Below are positions 1 to 5,157 of a stretch of 6,391 nucleotides of DNA, one piece after another; position 1 is the first letter of the stretch; every line of letters begins with the position of its first letter. Both the position numbers and the translations under genes were made by a program. The notes under the pieces are model-generated. The model was not told the DNA's origin. It ran no database searches and saw only the letters and a program-made list of their open reading frames with translations. The stretch comes from a bacterium (GTDB lineage: Bacteria; Desulfobacterota_D; UBA1144), in the NCBI GenBank assembly GCA_002701605.2, contig NZWF02000017.1:10210-16600 (forward strand), written 5' to 3'.

Positions 1-1835
1 TTTGGGTAAATGTATGGGGTAAAATTACAGAATTTAATAATTCAGGTTCTATTAGGTCTAGTTGGCAAACAGTAAGAAATGATGGAATAATTGAAAATTT
101 TAATAATACCGGAACCATAACAACAGATAGAGATGGTGACGGGACTGTAGACAATGGAAAAGCAATTGTTAATGTCAGAGATGCTCAAACAGCTGCTTCA
201 TGGTATGCAGATCAAGGTTTTGAGAAAAGAAAAATAGGAACACTTATAAACTCTGGAACAATTGAGGCAACAGTAAATACAATTCATAATACTGGCTTAA
301 TAGAAACAATAAATAATTCTGGAAATATTACAGCTACAGGCAACAGAGCAATTTATAATAAAGATGAAAATGACGGAAGAAACTTTGGAGAAATATATAC
401 ATTAATAAATTCGGGAACAATATCTGCAGGTAATCAAGGAATTCATAACACTGGAACCATAACAACTATTATTAACACAGGAACAATTGTATCAACTGGT
501 AGTGGCTATTCAATAAAAAATGAGGGAATAATAACTAATTTAACAAACTCTCAAGGAGCATCAGGATCCACACTTACTTATACAGGGACAGTTCCTACAA
601 ATTATAATATAAGGGTTAATAGTGCATCTGATTTTGGAAAAATTGCATTTACTAGTATTTCTGGTTCTTTAAATTTTGATGTTGATTCAGAATCTGAACT
701 TGCAAGTGGGACCACCTATAGTTCAATTATGACTGGAATTAGTTCAGGTTCCATAACAGGACAATCTGGAACACATATAAATACTGCTACCGGAGATAGG
801 TTTGAATGGTCTTTAGAAAATGGAGGGGATGCTACCACATGGAATCTTGTCACAGAATCTGCTCAATCAATAACTCCTTCAACTAATTGTTCAATAAACT
901 CTTCATTACCAGGGTGTACAAGTGACGATGAAGATATAGTTTCTACGGTTGAAGTAGGAATGAATAATCTTACTAATGTAGTTAATGTTAATTTCGCTCA
1001 TATGAACACTTATGATTGTGATACTTTTGGAAAAAATGGAATGTGTATCTCTCTTGGAGCAAGAAATACCAAAATTAAAAATCCAAATTCAGAAACTAAA
1101 TCTTTAGTTTTTGTTTTCGGAAAAAAATTATCTGAAAATTATAGATTCGCAGTATTCCATCATTCAAATCATGATCATGACACACCCTCAAATTTTACAT
1201 TGCGCGATGAAACCCCACTCTTAGGAGTTTTAGGAGTTTGGAATGAAAACTCAGACAAATCTGGCTTACAGATAAAATTAGGTACTGCACACCAGGTAAA
1301 GCATGCAACTATAATAAGAAAACAAGTTGGAATATCTGAGCAGGCAGAAGGAAATACAACTCTTACTGCATGGAACCTAATCTCTGAATTAAAATATAAT
1401 ATTATGGTTACACAAAGTCTTGAACTATCTCCCTATTTTGCAGGAAGATATGCAGAGAAAATACAAGATGGATATACTGAGGAAGGAGTAAGTGTTCCTC
1501 TTACATATAATGACATTAAAGATAAAGCTGTATCTGTTGTTGGTGGGTTAAAATTTAAAAAGGATTTTGGATATAAATTTAATATATTTGGAAGCGGCGG
1601 AATTGAATATGACATCTATCATGATATTTCAAATTTAAAGCCAACAGGTATCTCTGGGATTACAAGTGTAGACTTAAGTAAAAATTTTAACAGAACTAGA
1701 CCTGTCGTATCTTTAGGGTTTAACTTTAATATCACAGAGCAAAGAGTGTTAAGATTCAATGCCCAATATGAAGAACTTTCATATAAAGGAATGTCGGAAA
1801 AAAATCTTTATTTGAGCTATAACATTGGGTTCTAA
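1..1835 (+). CDS. Autotransporter (type Va) adhesin-like protein, C-terminal part, 5' truncated by window edge
   Basis: An open frame runs from the left edge (first whole codon at 3) to TAA at 1833-1835, giving about 610 visible residues. The methionine at 729 lies inside the frame and is not the start; the true start is outside the window. Three regions follow in order. The first (about 36-558) is a repetitive NSGTI/NTGTI passenger typical of secreted right-handed beta-helices. The second (about 559-1050) is a Ser/Thr/Asn-rich stretch and linker with four cysteines. The third (about 1050-1832) is a region of alternating hydrophobic strands ending in LSYNIGF, matching the size and terminal phenylalanine of the autotransporter beta-domain recognised by the BAM machinery. 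By family knowledge the barrel inserts in the outer membrane and exports the passenger to the cell surface. The passenger's target is unknown; adhesion or self-association is only a guess. No terminator hairpin follows the stop. Confidence 0.85.
   Translation, partial: WVNVWGKITEFNNSGSIRSSWQTVRNDGIIENFNNTGTITTDRDGDGTVDNGKAIVNVRDAQTAASWYADQGFEKRKIGTLINSGTIEATVNTIHNTGLIETINNSGNITATGNRAIYNKDENDGRNFGEIYTLINSGTISAGNQGIHNTGTITTIINTGTIVSTGSGYSIKNEGIITNLTNSQGASGSTLTYTGTVPTNYNIRVNSASDFGKIAFTSISGSLNFDVDSESELASGTTYSSIMTGISSGSITGQSGTHINTATGDRFEWSLENGGDATTWNLVTESAQSITPSTNCSINSSLPGCTSDDEDIVSTVEVGMNNLTNVVNVNFAHMNTYDCDTFGKNGMCISLGARNTKIKNPNSETKSLVFVFGKKLSENYRFAVFHHSNHDHDTPSNFTLRDETPLLGVLGVWNENSDKSGLQIKLGTAHQVKHATIIRKQVGISEQAEGNTTLTAWNLISELKYNIMVTQSLELSPYFAGRYAEKIQDGYTEEGVSVPLTYNDIKDKAVSVVGGLKFKKDFGYKFNIFGSGGIEYDIYHDISNLKPTGISGITSVDLSKNFNRTRPVVSLGFNFNITEQRVLRFNAQYEELSYKGMSEKNLYLSYNIGF
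36..558 (+). repeat. Degenerate beta-helix repeats in the autotransporter passenger
   Basis: The encoded protein repeats a short N-[NST]-[ST]-G-x-I unit: NNSGSI, NNTGTI, INSGTI, HNTGLI, NNSGNI, INSGTI, HNTGTI, INTGTI and KNEGII. A larger unit is visible in the pair beginning LINSGTI at about 247 and 409. Each pair is followed 10-14 residues later by IHNTG. Glycine turns between short valine/isoleucine/threonine strands are the pattern of a right-handed beta-helix, each unit making part of a rung. The repeats are protein-level; the DNA copies are diverged, so recent slippage is not indicated. Confidence 0.8.
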
Positions 1836-1847
1836 TATATTTTTTTG
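1836..1847. other. 12-bp convergent gap between autotransporter stop and ssrA 3' end
   Basis: The gap holds TATA followed by a run of seven T (1840-1846) on the plus strand, seen as seven A after the tmRNA on the minus strand. I find no stem-loop before the T run in the autotransporter tail, so it does not qualify as an intrinsic terminator for the plus-strand gene. On the minus strand the tract is A-rich, so it cannot terminate ssrA either. Confidence 0.7.
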
Positions 1848-2191
1848 TGGAGGCGCTGGGAATCGAACCCAGGTCCGAAAATTAGCTAAATAAGGGCTTC
1901 TACACGCTTATTTTAGCTTTATTTTTTAAAAACATTCCCAAAGCTGAAAAAAAGAGAATATTTCGATCTTCTTAAATACTAGAAAAGCTCAAGAAGCCAA
2001 CTTCTTTTCTAGTCTCATATTGTTTGCATTAGCTAAATCCTATGAGAAAAAAGTAGCTAATGTTGCTGCACTATTTAGGCAGCAAGTTGATTGATTGGTT
2101 CGGCACTTATAGTGCTTTTGCCAGTTTAACGAGTTAGCTCTCGACATGCTACTCTTAAATGCTTAATCATCGTCGAAACCAAATCGCCCCC
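1848..2191 (-). ncRNA. ssrA: Transfer-messenger RNA (tmRNA), one-piece form
   Basis: This RNA rescues stalled ribosomes with SmpB by adding a degradation tag. The 5' end (GGGGGCG, 2191-2185) pairs with CGCCTCC (1855-1849) as a 7-bp acceptor stem. G3 (2189) faces U70 (1851), the G3-U70 pair recognised by alanyl-tRNA synthetase, and the discriminator is A (1848). The T arm is CTGGG/TTCGATT/CCCAG (1872-1856). Conserved blocks include GGTTTCGACG near the 5' end and GCGTGTAGAAGC plus TTTCGGAC before the T arm. The tag's stop codon lies in the loop of a 7-bp stem (2079-2085 with 2063-2069). H-type pseudoknots follow: PK2 (2013-2062; stems CATTAGCTA/TAGCTAATG and TCTCATA/TATGAGA), PK3 (1968-2012; CTAGAAAAG/CTTTTCTAG and CTTCTT/AAGAAG) and PK4 (1915-1962; AATATTCTC/GGGAATGTT and AGCTTT/AAAGCT). 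For PK1 only the CGAG/CTCG hairpin is clear. The encoded 3' end reads A-CAA, so CCA must be added enzymatically. Confidence 0.96.
2075..2122 (-). other. tmRNA proteolysis-tag reading frame
   Basis: The resume codon is read as GGC (2122-2120) after UUAAACU, with A at position -4 as in other tmRNAs. The frame gives GKSTISAEPINQLAA and TAA (2077-2075), so a tagged protein would end in Ala from the charged tmRNA plus these 15 residues. The terminal LAA is the ClpX/ClpP-recognised end. The residue before it is Q rather than the common A, and no AANDENY-like SspB-binding part is present. The GGC-AAA opening resembles the Bacillus subtilis tag start. A small hairpin GCACT/AGTGC lies inside the frame at about 2100-2113. 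The resume position is inferred by analogy. Confidence 0.85.
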
Positions 2192-2200
2192 AAAGACATT

Positions 2201-2228
2201 ATTGTAGATGATTTTTTACTAATTTAAA
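2201..2228 (-). promoter_or_regulatory. Candidate sigma-70-type promoter for ssrA
   Basis: On the minus strand TACAAT (2206-2201, one mismatch to TATAAT) sits 16 bp downstream of TTTAAA (2228-2223, four of six matches to TTGACA). Its -10 box ends nine bases before the mature tmRNA 5' end, so transcription would begin a few bases upstream and RNase P would trim the leader. The -35 box overlaps the smpB stop codon (2226-2224). The sequence is AT-rich enough for chance matches, so this is only a plausible site. Confidence 0.4.
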
Positions 2229-2676
2229 TGCTTAATTTTGATTTGAAGTCTCTACGAATCTCTCTATTAAGATCTTTTTTCTTAATATCAACTCTCTTAT
2301 CATAAAGTTTCTTCCCTTTTCCTAGGCCTATTTCAATTTTTACTAAATTCTTTTTAGAGTAGACTTTAGTTGGTATTAATGCATATCCCTTTATTTTAAC
2401 TTTACCAATAAGTTTTCTTATTTCAGCTTTTCTTAAAAGTAATTTTCTGTCTCGAGTTTCATCATGAGTAAAAAAAGAAGAATTAGAATATTTTGGTATA
2501 TATGAATTTACAATGAATAGCTCTCCTCTTTTAAGTAATACATAACTTTCTTTGATGCTGTATTTTCCTTGTTTAATAGATTTAACTTCAGATCCTAAAA
2601 GGGAAAGACCTGCTTCAAAAAATTCTTCAAAAGCATAATTTCTAGAAGCATTGGGATTAGTTGAATAAACTGGCAT
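2224..2676 (-). CDS. smpB: SsrA-binding protein SmpB
   Basis: SmpB binds the tRNA-like part of tmRNA and places it in the A site of stalled ribosomes, its tail acting in the empty mRNA channel. The 150-residue product matches the family along its full length. The signatures are the N-terminal NYAFEEFFEAG (13-23), GSEVKS (28-33), the HDETRDRKLLL block (71-81) followed by KLIGK (88-92), and GKKLYDKR (121-128). A basic tail, residues 129-150, is rich in K and R and ends in I. Length is normal for the family. The ATG at 2676 lies three bases after the mlaD stop, with no good Shine-Dalgarno sequence nearby (GGAG is about 20 bases upstream), so translational coupling to mlaD is likely. ssrA follows directly downstream, the classic partner arrangement. 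Confidence 0.97.
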   Translation of the reverse strand: MPVYSTNPNASRNYAFEEFFEAGLSLLGSEVKSIKQGKYSIKESYVLLKRGELFIVNSYIPKYSNSSFFTHDETRDRKLLLRKAEIRKLIGKVKIKGYALIPTKVYSKKNLVKIEIGLGKGKKLYDKRVDIKKKDLNREIRRDFKSKLSI

Positions 2677-2679
2677 ATT

Positions 2680-3654
2680 CTAAAATAAAGTCATTACTCC
2701 AAAAGCGGCTGTAATAGTTGTAAGAGGAGCAAGGTCTTCTTGAGTTTCTACAGCATTTTTTAACTTTCTCACTGAATTTAAGGCATCATAATAAAGTCTA
2801 TCGTCATTTACAAGTTTACCTAGGGTACCTTCCCCGGAATTAACTTTATCAACTAGCTGATTAAGATTGGCGGATAAATCATTAATAGAATTATAAAGAG
2901 CATCATCATTTACGAATTTCCCTAATGAACCCTCTCCGGTTGCAACTTTTTGAGTTAAATAATTTAGAGTTTTTAGTGTTTTACTTGCTTCATTATATAT
3001 TTCTTCATCATTAACTAGCATCCCTAGTGTCCCTTCTCCACTGTCAATTTTCTGAGATATACTTGAAAAAAAACTTAAACTTGTCATTAGCTCATCATAT
3101 AGTTGTGGATCATTAACAAGCTTTCCAATACTACCCTTCGAATTTGCAATACTAGCTACAACATTATCTAGATTAAAGAGTATTGAATTGATTTTATCGC
3201 TATAACCTGCAAACTGGTCATTAAATAACTCAACAGTTTTATCCAATTTAGACAATAAAGAATTAAAACTTGGCGATGTTACTGACTCAAGTATTCCACC
3301 TTCTTCTAATACTTTTGAATTTACTGAACCAAAAGTAATACCAATATAAGAACTTCCCAAGAGGCTTGTCATGTTAATTGAAGCAATTGAATCTTTTTTA
3401 AGTATGACATCCTTACTAATTGACAATTCAACTTCAACTCTGTTTCCTGCAAGAGAAACCTTTTCAACCTTGCCAACAGATACCCCTGATAATCTAACAT
3501 CACTACCAGTTCTTAATTCTCCAACAGATTCAAAATAAGTTAAATATTTTTTATCATTTTTAATTAATGATACTCCGGAAACAACTTCGAATAGTACTAA
3601 CAAAATTATTAGTCCTAATACAAAAAACATTCCCATCTGAAAATTCTTATTCAT
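2680..3654 (-). CDS. mlaD: MlaD-type MCE-domain lipid-transport protein with C-terminal 34-residue repeats
   Basis: This is the inner-membrane-anchored, periplasmic lipid-binding subunit of an MlaFED-type ABC transporter. The 324-residue protein has a short N-terminus, one membrane segment (about 8-28), then an MCE domain (about 35-110). The MCE domain includes VGELRTGSDVRLSGVSVGKV (44-63) and the TSLLGSSYIGITFG strand region (96-109). In this family such domains form a hexameric ring with a central hydrophobic pore. A predicted helical stretch (about 125-172) leads to four 34-residue repeats (174-309), and the protein ends in a hydrophobic segment (310-324). E. coli MlaD is only about 180 residues, so the long tail is a major difference. 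The ATG at 3654 is 23 bp after mlaF and lacks a clear ribosome binding site. Methionines at residues 7 and 9 are less likely starts because they would leave almost no residues before the membrane segment. Confidence 0.92.
   Translation of the reverse strand: MNKNFQMGMFFVLGLIILLVLFEVVSGVSLIKNDKKYLTYFESVGELRTGSDVRLSGVSVGKVEKVSLAGNRVEVELSISKDVILKKDSIASINMTSLLGSSYIGITFGSVNSKVLEEGGILESVTSPSFNSLLSKLDKTVELFNDQFAGYSDKINSILFNLDNVVASIANSKGSIGKLVNDPQLYDELMTSLSFFSSISQKIDSGEGTLGMLVNDEEIYNEASKTLKTLNYLTQKVATGEGSLGKFVNDDALYNSINDLSANLNQLVDKVNSGEGTLGKLVNDDRLYYDALNSVRKLKNAVETQEDLAPLTTITAAFGVMTLF
2728..3135 (-). repeat. Four exact-period 34-residue repeats in MlaD
   Basis: The glycine before [ST]-[IL]-G falls at residues 174, 208, 242 and 276, exactly 34 apart. 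The consensus is [SG]-x-G-[ST]-[LI]-G-[KM]-[LF]-V-N-D-x-x-[LI]-Y followed by about 19 amphipathic residues with L/I at helical spacing. The motif copies are GSIGKLVNDPQLY, GTLGMLVNDEEIY, GSLGKFVNDDALY and GTLGKLVNDDRLY. The DNA copies (102-bp period) are diverged at synonymous and other positions. Confidence 0.93.
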
Positions 3655-3677
3655 ATTATCTATTATACATTAATAAT

Positions 3678-4388
3678 TTATTTAAGAGGGTTAACGAGTG
3701 GATGATCAAGACCCTCAATCCCCTCTTTGTTAGTAGTTAATGTTATTTTTCCATCATCTAAAATTGAGAGTGTATCAGCTATAGATTTTGCAAATGCTAC
3801 ATCATGAGTAACTACTAATTGTGTAATCTTCTTTTCATTCTTTAAATCTAGAATAATATCAGAAATGATTTTAGTATTTATCTGATCAAGCTCAGCAGTT
3901 GGTTCATCATATAATAATATCTGTGGCTCAATCATTAAAGACCTAGCAATAGCTGCTCTTTTTCTCATACCTCCACTCAAATCAGATGGTATTTTTTCTG
4001 AGGAATCTTCTAATCCTAAGTCTTTTAGTATTTTATTAGCTTTGATAAGCCTTTCTTCTTTAGAGCCAATATTTTTCTCATCTAAGTACAGAGTGATATT
4101 CTCTATAACTGATAGTGAATTTAGTAATGCTGAGAACTGAAAAACATAGGAAATATTAAATTTATCATCTTCTTTAATACTTCTAAGATTCTTATTGTTA
4201 ATTAATATTTCCCCATCATCAATCTCTATAAGGCCCATTAAAGATTTAAGTAATACAGATTTGCCCATCCCTGATTTTCCAAGGATTACATGAACTTTAT
4301 TTAGCTCAAACTGATGATTAAAAGAATCTAAAACTCTTTTACCACTAAAGGACTTATTTATATTTATGAACGAAATATTTCCTTCCAT
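3678..4388 (-). CDS. mlaF: MlaF-type ABC transporter ATP-binding protein
   Basis: This is the cytoplasmic ATPase that drives lipid movement through the MlaE/MlaD complex. All the nucleotide-binding elements are present in 236 residues: Walker A GKSGMGKS (37-44), Q-loop glutamine in VFQFSALL (Q84), the ABC signature LSGGM (137-141), Walker B ILLYDEP (157-163, catalytic E162) and the H-loop histidine in VVTHD (H195). The FQFSALL..LSV pattern after the Q-loop and LSGGMRKRAAIARS are typical of the MlaF subgroup and separate it from amino-acid importers. The D-loop reads AELDQ where ALDP or GLDP is commoner. The ATG at 4388 lies one base after the mlaE stop codon, giving near-certain co-transcription. 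No mlaB (STAS-domain partner) is adjacent in this window. Confidence 0.95.
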   Translation of the reverse strand: MEGNISFININKSFSGKRVLDSFNHQFELNKVHVILGKSGMGKSVLLKSLMGLIEIDDGEILINNKNLRSIKEDDKFNISYVFQFSALLNSLSVIENITLYLDEKNIGSKEERLIKANKILKDLGLEDSSEKIPSDLSGGMRKRAAIARSLMIEPQILLYDEPTAELDQINTKIISDIILDLKNEKKITQLVVTHDVAFAKSIADTLSILDDGKITLTTNKEGIEGLDHPLVNPLK

Positions 4389-4389
4389 A

Positions 4390-5157
4390 TTACAAAAGAC
4401 CTACCAATATTAAAAATCTAGTCAAAATATAGTCTAAAATTAAAATTGAAATAAATGATGCAACAACAGATTTGGTTACTGATAAGCCAATTTCTCTTGG
4501 TCCACCTTGGGTTATAAGACCAACCAAACAAGATGTTATCGAAATAGTTATAGCAAAGAAAATAGCCTTTATTAAACCAGAGGCAATATCTGCGAATGTG
4601 ACTACCTGGCTCAAATCTTGGTAGAAAGAACTAAATGAAACTGATATTGATTGATTTAAATTTGAAACTATTGAACCACCTAGCCAACCTATTATGTCCA
4701 TATAAATTACCAAAAATGGTAATGCTACTAAACATGCTACGAATCTAGGAAGCACCAAGTACTTTACTGGATCAATATCCATGGTTTTTAATGCTGCAAT
4801 TTCCTCATAAACACTCATGGTTGAGATTTCAGCAGTTATTGAAGATCCAACTCTACCTGCCATGAGAATTGCTGCCATCACAGGTGCCAGCTCAGTGCAT
4901 AATGATACCCCTACAATTCCACCAATCTTATCTTGAATTCCATATGAAGATAGTTGAATACCTGTCTGGAGAGCTAGTACGGCACCAATGGAAAGGGAAA
5001 TAAGAGCGGCAACAGGTAATGTCCTATTAGCCATTTCAAAAAGCTGTGAAAGTATCTTATCGATTGATGATGAAAAAAATTTTAAAGAAAGAATAGTTTC
5101 CCATAATAAGCTAAGGAACTTGCCGACATTATTAAAAAAATTATAGATTCCATTCAT
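4390..5157 (-). CDS. mlaE: MlaE-type ABC transporter permease
   Basis: This is the membrane subunit that with MlaF forms the inner-membrane lipid transporter and seats the MlaD ring. The 255-residue protein is the usual family length. An N-terminal amphipathic region (1-45) is followed by about five hydrophobic segments near 48-66, 89-101, 138-160, 190-215 and 232-254. The family hallmark lies at 88-139: TELAPVMAA, AGRVGSSITAEI with the arginine and glutamate intact, the EEI.AL coupling helix that contacts MlaF, and DPVKYLVLPR. The C-terminal TQGGPREIGLSVTKSVV (216-232) matches the conserved GG...VG..T..AVV region. The ATG (5157-5155) overlaps the preceding gene's stop as ATGA, and there is no Shine-Dalgarno sequence, so translation is probably coupled. 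Confidence 0.95.
   Translation of the reverse strand: MNGIYNFFNNVGKFLSLLWETILSLKFFSSSIDKILSQLFEMANRTLPVAALISLSIGAVLALQTGIQLSSYGIQDKIGGIVGVSLCTELAPVMAAILMAGRVGSSITAEISTMSVYEEIAALKTMDIDPVKYLVLPRFVACLVALPFLVIYMDIIGWLGGSIVSNLNQSISVSFSSFYQDLSQVVTFADIASGLIKAIFFAITISITSCLVGLITQGGPREIGLSVTKSVVASFISILILDYILTRFLILVGLL
5154..5157 (-). promoter_or_regulatory. ATGA stop-start overlap coupling the WP-repeat gene to mlaE
   Basis: The last codons of the upstream gene (GAA CTA TGA) share ATGA with the mlaE start. The bases ahead of it (TTCCTATAGAACT) offer no Shine-Dalgarno match. Ribosomes finishing the WP-repeat protein would most simply re-initiate on mlaE, which would tie the two expression levels together. 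Confidence 0.75.

Noticed and set aside
729..731. ATG as the start of a separate 368-residue outer-membrane protein.
   Set aside because: The same frame is open back to position 3 and encodes continuous beta-helix repeats; there is no signal peptide after this methionine.
1433..1615. A 60-codon open frame on the minus strand opposite the autotransporter barrel.
   Set aside because: It lies fully antisense to a well-supported beta-barrel coding region and has no recognisable domain or ribosome binding site.
1856..1872. A tRNA gene suggested by the T-arm sequence and CGAACCC block.
   Set aside because: No anticodon arm or D arm lies within tRNA distance; the T arm belongs to the tmRNA.
1848..2191. 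A permuted two-piece tmRNA gene.
   Set aside because: The acceptor-stem halves are at the two ends of the gene with the tag and pseudoknots between them, which is the ordinary one-piece order.
2155..2236. A 13-base direct repeat (TTAAATGCTTAAT) at 2155-2167 in ssrA and 2224-2236 at the smpB end, considered as an integration-site duplication.
   Set aside because: Integrative elements at ssrA normally duplicate its 3' end, not its 5' end. No integrase or foreign DNA lies between the copies, and such AT-rich words recur easily by chance.
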